DNA of 64,000 bases from Streptomyces gardneri (GTDB taxonomy: Bacteria > Actinomycetota > Actinomycetes > Streptomycetales > Streptomycetaceae), in the NCBI RefSeq assembly GCF_006539185.1, contig NZ_BJMN01000037.1, forward strand, positions 45,487 through 109,486. The letters run 5' to 3'. How positions within the stretch are numbered: the first letter of the stretch is position 1; each line of letters opens with the position of its first letter. The notes under the pieces were generated by a model. The model saw only the letters and a program-made list of their open reading frames with translations, ran no database searches and was not told where the DNA came from. The position numbers and the translations under genes are program-made. Below, in pieces: positions 42,800 through 51,823 of this stretch.

Positions 42800-44427
42800 A
42801 GGACGTCACCGGCGTGAACGGCGTGGCGCTCGCCGTCTTCATCTTCTTCTTCCTGGCCGTCACGGTCATGGGATTCCTGGCCTCGCGCTGGCGCAGGGCC
42901 GAGAACGAGAACAGCCTCGACGAATGGGGCCTGGGCGGCCGGTCGTTCGGCACCTGGGTGACCTGGTTCCTGCTCGGCGGCGACCTCTACACGGCCTACA
43001 CCTTCGTCGCGGTCCCTGCGGCGATCTACGCGGCGGGCGCGGCCGGCTTCTTCGCCGTCCCGTACACGATCCTGGTGTACCCGCTGATCTTCACCTTCCT
43101 GCCGCGCCTCTGGTCGGTCTCGCACAAGCACGGATACGTCACCACCTCCGACTTCGTGCGCGGCCGCTTCGGCTCCAAGGGTCTGTCGCTCGCGGTCGCC
43201 GTCACCGGCATCCTCGCGACCATGCCGTACATCGCGCTCCAGCTCGTCGGCATCCAGGCCGTCCTGGACGTCATGGGCGTCGGCGGCGGCGAGAACACCC
43301 ACTGGTTCATCAAGGACCTGCCGCTGCTCATCGCCTTCGGCGTCCTCGCGGCGTACACGTACTCCTCGGGGCTGCGCGCGCCCGCGCTCATCGCCTTCGT
43401 CAAGGACACCCTGATCTACATCGTCATCGCCGTGGCGATCATCTACATCCCGATCAAGCTCGGCGGCTTCGACGAGATCTTCGCCAAGGCCGGCGAGGCC
43501 TACGCCCAGACCAACCCGGCGACCGGCAAGCCGCGCGGCACGCTCGTCCCCGGCGAGGCCGGCCAGTGGACGTACGCGACGCTGGCGCTCGGCTCGGCGC
43601 TCGCGCTCTTCATGTACCCGCACTCCATCACGGCGACGCTGTCCTCGCGCAGCCGTGAGGTCATCCGCCGCAACACCACGATCCTGCCGCTGTACTCGCT
43701 GATGCTGGGCCTGCTCGCGCTGCTCGGCTTCATGGCGATCGCCGCCGGGATCCAGGTCAAGAACGGCCAGCTCGCCATCCCGCAGCTGTTCGAGACCATG
43801 TTCCCGGACTGGTTCGCGGGTGTCGCCTTCGCCGCGATCGGCATCGGCGCGCTCGTCCCGGCCGCGATCATGTCGATCGCCGCGGCCAACCTCTTCACCC
43901 GCAACATCTACAAGGACTTCATCAAGCCGAACGCGACCCCGGCCCAGGAGACCAAGGTCTCCAAGCTGGTCTCGCTCCTGGTGAAGGTCGGCGCGCTGGC
44001 CTTCGTCCTCACCATGGACAAGACGGTCGCGATCAATTTCCAGCTGCTCGGCGGCATCTGGATCCTCCAGACCTTCCCGGCGCTGGTCGGCGGTCTCTTC
44101 ACTCGCTGGTTCCACCGCTGGGCGCTGCTCGCCGGCTGGGCCGTGGGCATGGTCTACGGCACGGCCGCCGCGTACGGCGTGGCCAGCCCGACGCAGAAGC
44201 ACTTCGGCGGCTCCTCCGCCGAGATCCCGGGCATCGGCGAGATCGGCTACATCGGCCTCACCGCCTTCGTCCTCAACGTCGTCGTCACGGTCGTCCTGAC
44301 CTTCGTCCTCAAGGCCCTGAAGGCCCCCGACGGCATCGACGAGACCTCTCCGTCGGACTACACGGCCGACGCGGGCGACGCGCCGTCCCGCAAGGCGGCC
44401 GCGAAGGTCGGCGCCAACGTGCACTGA
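42796..44427 (+). CDS. Solute:sodium symporter, monocarboxylate permease-like (MctP/MctC)
   Basis: 543 residues with about 13 membrane segments of the SSS family. Signature regions are GGRSFGTWVTWFLLGGDLYTAYTF, the first sodium-site helix, and GIGALVPAAIMSIAAANLFTRNI. The C-terminal ~40 residues are cytoplasmic and charged. Family members take up acetate, pyruvate, propionate or lactate. It is translationally coupled to the DUF3311 gene. The ligand is inferred from family. Confidence 0.9.
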   Translation: MKDVTGVNGVALAVFIFFFLAVTVMGFLASRWRRAENENSLDEWGLGGRSFGTWVTWFLLGGDLYTAYTFVAVPAAIYAAGAAGFFAVPYTILVYPLIFTFLPRLWSVSHKHGYVTTSDFVRGRFGSKGLSLAVAVTGILATMPYIALQLVGIQAVLDVMGVGGGENTHWFIKDLPLLIAFGVLAAYTYSSGLRAPALIAFVKDTLIYIVIAVAIIYIPIKLGGFDEIFAKAGEAYAQTNPATGKPRGTLVPGEAGQWTYATLALGSALALFMYPHSITATLSSRSREVIRRNTTILPLYSLMLGLLALLGFMAIAAGIQVKNGQLAIPQLFETMFPDWFAGVAFAAIGIGALVPAAIMSIAAANLFTRNIYKDFIKPNATPAQETKVSKLVSLLVKVGALAFVLTMDKTVAINFQLLGGIWILQTFPALVGGLFTRWFHRWALLAGWAVGMVYGTAAAYGVASPTQKHFGGSSAEIPGIGEIGYIGLTAFVLNVVVTVVLTFVLKALKAPDGIDETSPSDYTADAGDAPSRKAAAKVGANVH

Positions 44428-44447
44428 CCCGTACGACCTGCGGGAAA

Positions 44448-44481
44448 GGGCCCGGGATCTCCGCGAGGAAATCCCGGGCCC
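44448..44481 (+). terminator. Terminator after the symporter gene
   Basis: An 11-bp perfect stem (44448-44458 with 44471-44481) and a 12-nt loop, 21 bases after the stop. Confidence 0.8.
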
Positions 44482-44511
44482 CTTCGCGTGCCCCCGGGGC
44501 AGACTGGCGCC

Positions 44512-45012
44512 ATGGACTTCACGATCAGGGCAGTACGGCCCGAGGAGTACGAGGAGCTCGGGGAACTCACCGGGCAGACCTACCTGGACGACGGGCTGCT
44601 GCTGTACGGCGCCGACGACTTCTATCTGGACGTGCTCCGGGACACGGCACGGCGGGCTCGCGAGGCCGAGGTGCTCGTGGCCGTCGACGCGGACGGCCGG
44701 ATCATCGGCGGGGTCACCTTCGCCCCCGGCTCCACCCCGTGGGCGGACATCGCCGTCACCGGCGAGGCCGAGTTCCGGATGCTCGTGGTCTCCCCCGCGG
44801 CCCGCGGCAGGGGCGTCGGCGAGGCGCTCGTGCGCGCCTGCGCGGACCGCGCGCGGGCCGTGCCGGAGTGCGCGCGGCTCGTGCTCTCCACGGACGCCAA
44901 GATGGTCGCGGCGCACCGGATCTACGAGCGCATGGGCTTCGTACGCACCCCTGAGCGGGACTGGGAACCGGTTCCCGACCACCGGCTGCGGACCTACGCC
45001 CTGGAGTTCTGA
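44512..45012 (+). CDS. GNAT family N-acetyltransferase
   Basis: 166 residues with an intact acetyl-CoA motif, MLVVSPAARGRGVGEALV, and C-terminal AHRIYERMGFVR. The substrate is not identifiable; the fold resembles Acetyltransf_1 proteins acting on small molecules. CAGACT, a weak -10 box, lies six bases before ATG 44512 and no ribosome binding site is seen. It is monocistronic, upstream of the nrdAB control region. Confidence 0.9.
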   Translation: MDFTIRAVRPEEYEELGELTGQTYLDDGLLLYGADDFYLDVLRDTARRAREAEVLVAVDADGRIIGGVTFAPGSTPWADIAVTGEAEFRMLVVSPAARGRGVGEALVRACADRARAVPECARLVLSTDAKMVAAHRIYERMGFVRTPERDWEPVPDHRLRTYALEF

Positions 45013-45035
45013 GACCCGGAGACAAGCCAGGGCGA

Positions 45036-45082
45036 CACAACATGTGGGGGGTTCCGCGAGCGGCGCCCCCCACATGTATGCT
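45036..45082 (+). promoter_or_regulatory. Paired NrdR-box-like sites upstream of nrdAB
   Basis: ACACAACATGTGGGGG (45036-45051) and CCCCCCACATGTATGC (45067-45082) are inverted copies around CATG centres 32 bases apart, about three helical turns, the spacing known for tandem NrdR boxes. TATGCT at 45077-45082 may be the -10 box. The pair could also fold as a hairpin terminating the GNAT transcript. Confidence 0.55.
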
Positions 45083-45089
45083 CGTCCTC

Positions 45090-45207
45090 GCTGTCGACGC
45101 AGGGAAATCCGGCGCGAATCCGGAACTGTCCCGCAACGGTGTGCTTCGTACCCATGTGTTCGCACCCAGGTGCACGTACGAGGCGAGTCCGAGGACCTGC
45201 CGACAGC
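45090..45207 (+). promoter_or_regulatory. Adenosylcobalamin riboswitch controlling nrdAB
   Basis: P1 is formed by GCTGTCG (45090-45096) and CGACAGC (45201-45207). The conserved core GCAGGGAA begins at 45100, with GGCGCGAATCCGGAACTGTCCCGCAACGG-type sequence after it, and the B12 box AGTCCGAGGACCTGCC lies at 45186-45201. Coenzyme-B12 riboswitch repression of the class Ia RNR operon is established in Streptomyces, where a class II B12-dependent RNR takes over. Confidence 0.95.
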
Positions 45208-45350
45208 GCGCCCGGTCCTTCCGTTCCGGGTGTCACTGACGTCCGGGCCTCGCGGAGTGGGCCGGTGGACGCGGCGTGTCCGGCGTACGGATGCCCGCCT
45301 GCCCGCCTTCCCCCCGCCGCGGCCCAGAGCCGAGCGAGGGAGAGCCCCAC
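45208..45350 (+). other. Expression platform between the B12 aptamer and nrdA
   Basis: 143 bases with no ORF of its own. C-rich stretches (45308-45318) can pair with the G-rich ribosome binding region GAGGGAGAG (45336-45344), which would allow control of translation start. The exact switching helices were not computed. Confidence 0.5.
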
Positions 45351-47717
45351 GTGACCATCGCGCCCGCCGATCCGGCCACGGCGATCGAGAGCGACGGACC
45401 CGGCACCATGCTGCTGCGGACCCTGACCGATCTCACCGCCGACCTGCCCGACACGGACCCCGGCAAGGTCGCCGCCGCCGCGCTCCGCGGCCGCAGCGCC
45501 ACGTCGGACGAGGCGGAACTGCGCGAGCTGGCCACCGAGGCGGCCGCCGGCCTGATCTCCGAGGACCCGGCCTACTCCCGGCTCGCCGCCCGGCTCCTGA
45601 CGATCACCATCGCCGACGAGGCCGCCTCCCAGGGCTCCGTCACCTTCTCGGCCTCCGTCGCCGTCGGGCACCGCGAGGGCCTCATCGCCGACCGCACCGC
45701 CGACTTCGTCACGCTCCACGCCGACCGGCTCGACGTCACCATCGACGGCGCCGGCGACGACCGCTTCGGCTACTTCGGTCTGCGCACCCTCTACTCGCGC
45801 TACCTGCTGCGCCACCCGATCACCCGCAAGGTCATCGAGACCCCGCAGCACTTCATGCTCCGCGTCGCCTGCGGCCTCGCCGAGGACGAGAGCACCCGCG
45901 CGCTCGACGAGGTCTCCGCGCTGTACGGCCTGATGAGCCGTCTGGACTACCTCCCCTCCTCCCCCACGCTCTTCAACTCGGGTACGCGCCACCCGCAGAT
46001 GTCCTCCTGCTACCTCCTGGACTCCCCGCAGGACGAGCTGGACTCCATCTACGACCGCTACCACCAGGTCGCCCGCCTCTCGAAGCACGCCGGCGGCATC
46101 GGCCTCTCCTACTCCCGCATCCGCGCCCGCGGTTCCCTCATCCGCGGCACCAACGGGCACTCCAACGGCATCGTCCCGTTCCTCAAGACCCTCGACGCCT
46201 CCGTCGCCGCCGTGAACCAGGGCGGCCGACGCAAGGGCGCCGCGGCCGTCTACCTGGAGACCTGGCACGCGGACATCGAGGAGTTCCTGGAGCTCCGCGA
46301 CAACACGGGCGAGGACCAGCGCCGTACGCACAACCTGAACCTGGCGCACTGGATCCCGGACGAGTTCATGCGCCGGGTCAACGCGGACGCCGAGTGGTCG
46401 CTCTTCTCCCCGGCGGACGTGCCCGAGCTCGTCGACCTGTACGGCGAGGAGTTCGACGCCGCCTACCGCGCCGCCGAGGCGAAGGGCCTGGCCCGCAAGA
46501 CGATGCCGGCCCGCGACCTGTACGGCCGGATGATGCGGACCCTGGCCCAGACCGGCAACGGCTGGATGACCTTCAAGGACGCGTCGAACCGGACGGCCAA
46601 CCAGACGGCCGAGCCCGGCACGGTCGTCCACTCCTCGAACCTGTGCACCGAGATCATCGAGGTCACGAACGACGGCGAGACGGCCGTCTGCAACCTCGGC
46701 TCGGTCAACCTGGGTTCGTTCGTCGCCGGTGGCGACATCGACTGGGAGCGGCTGGACGCGACCGTCCGTACGGCCGTCACCTTCCTCGACCGGGTCGTCG
46801 ACATCAACTTCTACCCGACCGAGCAGGCCGGGCGCTCCAACGCCCGCTGGCGGCCGGTCGGCCTGGGCGCGATGGGCCTCCAGGACGTCTTCTTCCAGCT
46901 GAAGCTGCCGTTCGACTCCGCCGAGGCGCGCGCCCTGTCGACGAAGATCTCCGAGCGGATCATGCTGGCCGCGTACGAGGCCTCCGCCGACCTCGCCGAG
47001 CGCAGCGGCCCGCTCCCCGCCTGGGGGCAGACCCGCACGGCCCGCGGTGTCCTGCACCCCGACCACTACGACGTCGAGCTCAACTGGCCCGAGCGCTGGG
47101 CGGCCCTGCGCGAGCGGATCGCCACGGTCGGCATGCGCAACAGCCTGCTCCTGGCCATCGCGCCGACGGCGACGATCGCCTCGATCGCCGGCGTGTACGA
47201 GTGCATCGAGCCGCAGGTCTCCAACCTCTTCAAGCGCGAGACGCTGTCGGGCGAGTTCCTCCAGGTCAACTCCTACCTGGTCGACGAGCTGAAGCGGCTC
47301 GGCGTGTGGGACGCGCAGACCCGGGACGCGCTGCGCGACGCCAGCGGCTCGGTCGCGGGCTTCACCTGGATCCCGGCCGAGGTCCGCGAGCTGTACCGCA
47401 CGGCCTGGGAGATCCCGCAGCGCGGTCTGATCGACATGGCCGCCGCGCGCACCCCGTTCCTCGACCAGTCGCAGTCCCTGAACCTGTTCATGGAGACGCC
47501 GACGATCGGCAAGCTGTCGTCGATGTACGCGTACGCCTGGAAGCAGGGGCTGAAGACGACGTACTACCTGCGCTCGCGCCCGGCGACCCGGATCGCCCGC
47601 GCCGCCCAGGCGTCGACGGCCGCCGCCGTCCCGATCCCCGTCCAGCAGGCGGCCTCCGACGCGGACGCCCTCGCCTGCTCCCTGGAAAACCCCGAGTCCT
47701 GCGAGGCCTGCCAGTAA
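45351..47717 (+). CDS. nrdA: Class Ia ribonucleotide reductase alpha subunit
   Basis: 788 residues. It reduces ribonucleoside diphosphates with NrdB. The N-terminal ~90 residues replace a classic ATP-cone. Catalytic residues are seen in SSCYLLD (first active-site Cys), NLCTEI with Asn and Cys/Glu radical residues, and PTATIASIAG. The C-terminus ENPESCEACQ holds the redox-shuttle CxxC. GTG 45351 follows GAGGGAGAG. It is controlled by the B12 riboswitch and overlaps nrdB by one base (TAATG). Confidence 0.96.
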   Translation: MTIAPADPATAIESDGPGTMLLRTLTDLTADLPDTDPGKVAAAALRGRSATSDEAELRELATEAAAGLISEDPAYSRLAARLLTITIADEAASQGSVTFSASVAVGHREGLIADRTADFVTLHADRLDVTIDGAGDDRFGYFGLRTLYSRYLLRHPITRKVIETPQHFMLRVACGLAEDESTRALDEVSALYGLMSRLDYLPSSPTLFNSGTRHPQMSSCYLLDSPQDELDSIYDRYHQVARLSKHAGGIGLSYSRIRARGSLIRGTNGHSNGIVPFLKTLDASVAAVNQGGRRKGAAAVYLETWHADIEEFLELRDNTGEDQRRTHNLNLAHWIPDEFMRRVNADAEWSLFSPADVPELVDLYGEEFDAAYRAAEAKGLARKTMPARDLYGRMMRTLAQTGNGWMTFKDASNRTANQTAEPGTVVHSSNLCTEIIEVTNDGETAVCNLGSVNLGSFVAGGDIDWERLDATVRTAVTFLDRVVDINFYPTEQAGRSNARWRPVGLGAMGLQDVFFQLKLPFDSAEARALSTKISERIMLAAYEASADLAERSGPLPAWGQTRTARGVLHPDHYDVELNWPERWAALRERIATVGMRNSLLLAIAPTATIASIAGVYECIEPQVSNLFKRETLSGEFLQVNSYLVDELKRLGVWDAQTRDALRDASGSVAGFTWIPAEVRELYRTAWEIPQRGLIDMAAARTPFLDQSQSLNLFMETPTIGKLSSMYAYAWKQGLKTTYYLRSRPATRIARAAQASTAAAVPIPVQQAASDADALACSLENPESCEACQ

Positions 47718-48733
47718 TGAGCACCATCGAGAACAAGAACCTCCTCGACCCGGGCTTCGAGCTGACCCTGCGTCCGATGCGCTACCCGGACTTCTACGAG
47801 CGCTACCGCGACGCGATCAAGAACACGTGGACGGTGGAGGAGGTCGACCTCCACTCGGACGTCGCCGACCTCGCCAAGCTCACCCCCGGTGAGCAGCACA
47901 TGATCGGCCGGCTGGTCGCGTTCTTCGCGACCGGCGACTCGATCGTGTCGAACAACCTCGTGCTGACGCTGTACAAGCACATCAACTCCCCCGAGGCGCG
48001 CCTGTACCTCTCGCGCCAGCTGTTCGAGGAGGCCGTGCACGTCCAGTTCTATCTGACGCTGCTCGACACCTACCTGCCCGACCCGGCCGACCGCGCCGCC
48101 GCGTTCGACGCGGTCGAGGAGATCCCCTCGATCCGCGAGAAGGCGCAGTTCTGCTTCCGCTGGATGGACTCGGTCGAGAAGATCGAGAAGCTGGAGACGG
48201 CCGCCGACCGCCGCCGCTTCCTGCTGAACCTGATCTGCTTCGCGGCGTGCATCGAGGGCCTGTTCTTCTACGGCGCCTTCGCGTACGTGTACTGGTTCCG
48301 GTCCCGCGGTCTGCTGCACGGCCTGGCCACCGGCACCAACTGGGTCTTCCGCGACGAGACGATGCACATGAACTTCGCCTTCGAGGTCGTGGACACCGTC
48401 CGCAAGGAGGAGCCGGAGCTCTTCGACGACGCCCTCCAGCAGCAGGTCACCGACATGCTGAGGGAGGCCGTGGAGGCGGAGCTGCAGTTCGGCCGCGACC
48501 TGTGCGGTGACGGCCTGCCCGGCATGAACACCGAGTCGATGCGCGAGTACCTCCAGTGCGTCGCCGACCAGCGCCTGGTCCGTCTCGGCTTCCCGCCGGT
48601 CTACGGCTCCGAGAACCCCTTCGCGTTCATGGAGCTCCAGGGCGTCCAGGAGCTGACCAACTTCTTCGAGCGCCGCCCGTCCGCCTACCAGGTGGCGGTC
48701 GAGGGCTCGGTGGACCTGGACGAGGACTTCTAG
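47717..48733 (+). CDS. nrdB: Class Ia ribonucleotide reductase beta subunit
   Basis: 338 residues with a ferritin-like fold. The di-iron ligands and radical tyrosine are in place: Asp in GDSIVSNN, Glu/His/Tyr in EEAVHVQFY, Glu in CIEGLFFYG, and Glu/His in DETMHMNF. The tyrosyl-radical Tyr is therefore present, consistent with class Ia. Overlaps the nrdA stop by one base. A perfect 16-bp terminator follows, and no nrdS-like gene is downstream. Confidence 0.96.
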   Translation: MSTIENKNLLDPGFELTLRPMRYPDFYERYRDAIKNTWTVEEVDLHSDVADLAKLTPGEQHMIGRLVAFFATGDSIVSNNLVLTLYKHINSPEARLYLSRQLFEEAVHVQFYLTLLDTYLPDPADRAAAFDAVEEIPSIREKAQFCFRWMDSVEKIEKLETAADRRRFLLNLICFAACIEGLFFYGAFAYVYWFRSRGLLHGLATGTNWVFRDETMHMNFAFEVVDTVRKEEPELFDDALQQQVTDMLREAVEAELQFGRDLCGDGLPGMNTESMREYLQCVADQRLVRLGFPPVYGSENPFAFMELQGVQELTNFFERRPSAYQVAVEGSVDLDEDF

Positions 48734-48749
48734 GACCCGGCTGTACGAG

Positions 48750-48786
48750 GAAGGGCCCCGCACTCCGAGTGAGTGCGGGGCCCTTC
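48750..48786. terminator. Bidirectional terminator between nrdB and def
   Basis: A perfect 16-bp stem (48750-48765 with 48771-48786), loop CGAGT, between convergent genes. Confidence 0.9.
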
Positions 48787-48805
48787 TCCATACGCGTACC
48801 GGTGA

Positions 48806-49444
48806 TCAGGCGTTCGGCACCGTCTCGTAGCGCGGGGTGCCCTCTTCCATCTGGCGCAGGGCGTCCTTGCGGTCGCGCTTGGAGAGGCGGTCGATGTACA
48901 GGTACCCGTACAGGTGGTCCGTCTCGTGCTGGAGGCAGCGGGCGAAGTAGCCGGTACCCCGCACCTTGATCGGGTTGCCCTGGGCGTCCTGGCCGCTGAC
49001 CACCGCGTAGTCGGGGCGGCCCAGCTCGGCGTAGGCGGTCGGCACGGAGAGGCAGCCCTCGTTGGACTCGTCCAGGTGGCGCTGGTCGGCCGGCAGCTCC
49101 TCCAGGACCGGGTTGACGACGACCCCGGTGTGCCGGACGCCGTCGTCGTCCGGGCAGTCGTAGACGAAGACCTTGAGGTCGACACCGATCTGGTTCGCGG
49201 CCAGGCCCACGCCCTCGGCGGCCTTCTGGCTGGCGAACATGTCGTCGATCAGCGCCGCGAGCTTCTCGTCGAACTCGGTGACGTCCTTGCACTCCTTGTG
49301 GAGCACCGGGTTGCCGACGACGGTGATCGGGCGGGCCGTACCGCGCTCGCGGTGGGCGAGCTCGCGCGCCTCGCAGTCCTCCGTGTCCACGACGAAGCCG
49401 TCGTTTCCGTCGTTGATCTGCTCGTCAGTGTCCTGCTGCGTCAT
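48806..49444 (-). CDS. def: Peptide deformylase
   Basis: 212 residues. All three motifs are present: GVGLAANQIG, EGCLSVP (metal Cys) and QHETDHLYG (metal His pair and catalytic Glu). It removes formyl groups from nascent proteins. An acidic N-terminal extension of ~40 residues precedes the catalytic domain. ATG 49444 (MTQQDTDE) is preferred; an in-frame upstream extension to 49537 lacks support. Streptomyces carry several def genes. Confidence 0.95.
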   Translation of the reverse strand: MTQQDTDEQINDGNDGFVVDTEDCEARELAHRERGTARPITVVGNPVLHKECKDVTEFDEKLAALIDDMFASQKAAEGVGLAANQIGVDLKVFVYDCPDDDGVRHTGVVVNPVLEELPADQRHLDESNEGCLSVPTAYAELGRPDYAVVSGQDAQGNPIKVRGTGYFARCLQHETDHLYGYLYIDRLSKRDRKDALRQMEEGTPRYETVPNA

Positions 49445-49505
49445 GACCGGCGCGTGCCTTCCTCGGAACCCCAGTAAAACGATCCCGTACAGCCTACGGG
49501 CAGCG

Positions 49506-50486
49506 TCAGCAGACCTCTTCCAGATCCCGCCACTCACGGCTGTCGGGGCTGTCCGCCACCCACCCGTCGAGGAGCCCGCGCACCAGGCCCGCCGGGGCCG
49601 CGATGCCGCACTCCCGCTCCGGGACCCACAGCTCGCCGGGCGAGCGGTGGCCGAGCGGCCCGGGGTGCCCCGGCTCGCTGTGGTCGTGCGGGTCGGAGTG
49701 CTCGCCCTCGCCCTCGGCGCTCGGCATCGTCGACTCCGAGCAGGCGCGGCAGAGCAGCCGCACGGAGGACGACCAGTCCTCGGCGGCGAAGCCCGCGTCG
49801 GCGGCGAGCTGCTCCAGGGCGTCCCGGTCGGCCTCGGTGGCGGCCTCCAGGAGGACCACCCAGGTGGGGACGGGCGACGGCGCCCACAGCTCGATCTCGT
49901 CGAAGACCGGGTAGGACGGGCCTGCGGTGGTGGTGCGCTCGCCGTTCGGCACGCCGTCGTGGAGGACGACCTCGCCCCAGCGGCGCCCCGAGGACGGCAG
50001 CGGGATGGAGAGGACCTCCATCCGGGCCGGGTCCAGCCTGCGGCCCCACACGACCTCGGCCTCGCCCTCGGGCGAGAGCCGGACGGCGGCGCTGCCCAGC
50101 TCCATGCCGGCGGGCTCGCCGGTGCCAGCGGCGGCGCCGGGCACCTTCAGGCCGTACGCCTGCCAGGCCCGGCGGGCCAGCGGCCAGTCCTGGAGCGCGG
50201 TGGCGGCGATGCCGACGTTCCACCAGTCGGGGGCGCCGGTCTCCTTGTCGAGCAGCGCGACCGCGCGCAGCCCGGCGGCCCGGGCCTGCTCCCAGTCGTG
50301 CCGGAACTTGTGCAGCAGGGCCAGGTTGAACCAGGACTCCGAGAGCCAGGGCTCCAGATCCGCCGCACGTGTCAGCAGCGCGCCCGCGTCCTCGTACCGG
50401 CCGTCGCCGATCAGCGTGAACGCGCGGTCGGTGGCCTGCCGCCACGAGGCGGAGGGCCGATGCCGTACCTTCCCGAAGATCCTCAC
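49506..50486 (-). CDS. TPR-like hypothetical protein with C-terminal cysteine motif
   Basis: About 326 residues. The N-terminal ~110 residues form tetratricopeptide-like helices (AFTLIGDGRYEDAGALLTRA, SESWFNLALLHKF, WWNVGIAATAL). The middle is mixed alpha/beta, and LLCRACSES and RECGIA bring cysteines near an acidic His-rich stretch. I do not recognise a defined family. The GTG at 50486 starts MRIFGKVRHR; ATG 50534 is possible. It lies downstream of, and on the same strand as, the HD-GYP pair. Confidence 0.75.
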   Translation of the reverse strand: MRIFGKVRHRPSASWRQATDRAFTLIGDGRYEDAGALLTRAADLEPWLSESWFNLALLHKFRHDWEQARAAGLRAVALLDKETGAPDWWNVGIAATALQDWPLARRAWQAYGLKVPGAAAGTGEPAGMELGSAAVRLSPEGEAEVVWGRRLDPARMEVLSIPLPSSGRRWGEVVLHDGVPNGERTTTAGPSYPVFDEIELWAPSPVPTWVVLLEAATEADRDALEQLAADAGFAAEDWSSSVRLLCRACSESTMPSAEGEGEHSDPHDHSEPGHPGPLGHRSPGELWVPERECGIAAPAGLVRGLLDGWVADSPDSREWRDLEEVC

Positions 50487-50566
50487 GATTCCCGCCTGCC
50501 GGTCGCTTTCACCCTCTTGTTCGCATCCAACCATGCCCGGTCGGACGCGCGCTCATTACCCATGGG

Positions 50567-51823
50567 TTACCCAGCGACGGCCGAGGTCACCCCAGCCGCC
50601 CCGCCCCGCGCCAGGACCCTGGCCAGGGACTCGACGACGTCCGGATGGTAGTCGCGCGCGGTGCCGAGGCGGAGCTGCTCCAGGGCTTCGAGGGCGGCGC
50701 CCGCGCCGTCTCCCGCGAGGTCGTCGTAGGCGTTCACGGTCCGGACGATCCGGGCCGGCAGCGGCTGCTCCCGATACGGGTCGGCCTGCCGCTCGACGAC
50801 CACGGCGACGGCGGCGGGGACCCCGGTCCTGCGGACGACCTCGCCGCCGAGGAGGGCGATACGGCGCTGCTCCTCGACCGGGAGGAGGGCGGTGGCACCG
50901 CCCTCGACCGGGTCGACGAGGGAGAGCTGTCCGATGTCGTGCATGAGCGCCGCGTACTCCAGGACGGTCAGCTCGGCCCCGGAGAGCCCCAGCTCGCGCC
51001 CGACGGCCGCGCTGAGGGCGGCGACCCGGTGGGCGTGGCCGGGCGGGGTGCAGCCGGCGATCTCGGTCGCCCGGGCCAGCGAGGCGATGGTCTGCCGGTT
51101 GACGGTCCGCACGGCCGCGTACCGCCGGAAGGAGACCTGGGTGAGCAGCAGCGGTACGGCGAGCACGGGCAGCGCCCACAGCCCGGCGGCGGCCACGGCG
51201 AGGGCCATGACGGCGCCCGTGGCGCAGACGGCGGAGCCGATGCCGAGGAGGGCGCGCAGCTCGTCGCGGAGGAGGGGGCCGAACGGGAATCCGGTGCGGG
51301 CGCGGAGCACGACGGCGGCGAGCACGGCGTCGCAGAGGGCGGTCAGGACGAGCAGGAGCAGCAGGAAGAAGGCGTACGACGGGCCCTGGCCGAGGTGCTC
51401 GACGACGGCGCCGGAGTTGTAGAGGGGCTGGAAGCAGAGGGCGGCGAAGGCGACGGTGAGGACGCGGCGGGCGAGGTGGTCGGTGCCGGGGCCGCCTCCC
51501 CTGGCCAGGTGGGGGACGATCCCGGCGAGGCCGCCGGCGACGACGACGGCGACGATCTGGAGGACGCCGTGGGTGGTGGCGGTGCCGGCGTCGGTGCCGA
51601 GCAGGGCGTACGCGAGGGCTCCCGCGGCGGCGAGCGGCGCGGGCTCCCTCTCGCCGGGGGCGGCGCCCCAGCGGGCGAGCTCGCCGAGGGCGATGAGCGT
51701 GCCGAAGGCGAGGGCGTTGCCGGGCTCGTCGACGCCGTACCAGAGGGTCGCGCCGAATCCGGCGAGGCTCAGCAGCAGGGCCGCGCCGTTCACGGCCCCG
51801 ACGGTGAGAGCCCCGGGCCTCAT
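50567..51823 (-). CDS. Membrane HD-domain protein with degenerate HD-GYP site
   Basis: 418 residues. About six to seven N-terminal membrane helices (residues 1-235) precede an HD-type helical domain (~240-400). The HD motif LMHDIGQL is kept, but the HHE...DGxGYP segment of HD-GYP enzymes is replaced by VVERQADPYREQPLPARI. Its ATG overlaps the upstream HD-GYP stop by four bases, so the two are made together. It may be an inactive or sensory partner. Confidence 0.85.
   Translation of the reverse strand: MRPGALTVGAVNGAALLLSLAGFGATLWYGVDEPGNALAFGTLIALGELARWGAAPGEREPAPLAAAGALAYALLGTDAGTATTHGVLQIVAVVVAGGLAGIVPHLARGGGPGTDHLARRVLTVAFAALCFQPLYNSGAVVEHLGQGPSYAFFLLLLLVLTALCDAVLAAVVLRARTGFPFGPLLRDELRALLGIGSAVCATGAVMALAVAAAGLWALPVLAVPLLLTQVSFRRYAAVRTVNRQTIASLARATEIAGCTPPGHAHRVAALSAAVGRELGLSGAELTVLEYAALMHDIGQLSLVDPVEGGATALLPVEEQRRIALLGGEVVRRTGVPAAVAVVVERQADPYREQPLPARIVRTVNAYDDLAGDGAGAALEALEQLRLGTARDYHPDVVESLARVLARGGAAGVTSAVAG

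Noticed and set aside
42691..45165. 824-residue minus-strand frame opposite the symporter
   Set aside because: Antisense shadow of the DUF3311, symporter and GNAT genes, which are well supported by family motifs.
44994..47066. 690-residue minus-strand frame opposite nrdA
   Set aside because: Antisense to nrdA and the riboswitch, with Val/Gly/Asp-rich shadow composition and no recognisable domain.
45044..48733. 1229-residue open frame covering the nrdAB control region and nrdAB
   Set aside because: Its first ~890 residues are a shifted frame of the riboswitch leader and nrdA (Arg/Pro/Gly-rich, no domain). Only the end, from 47717, is real and equals nrdB.
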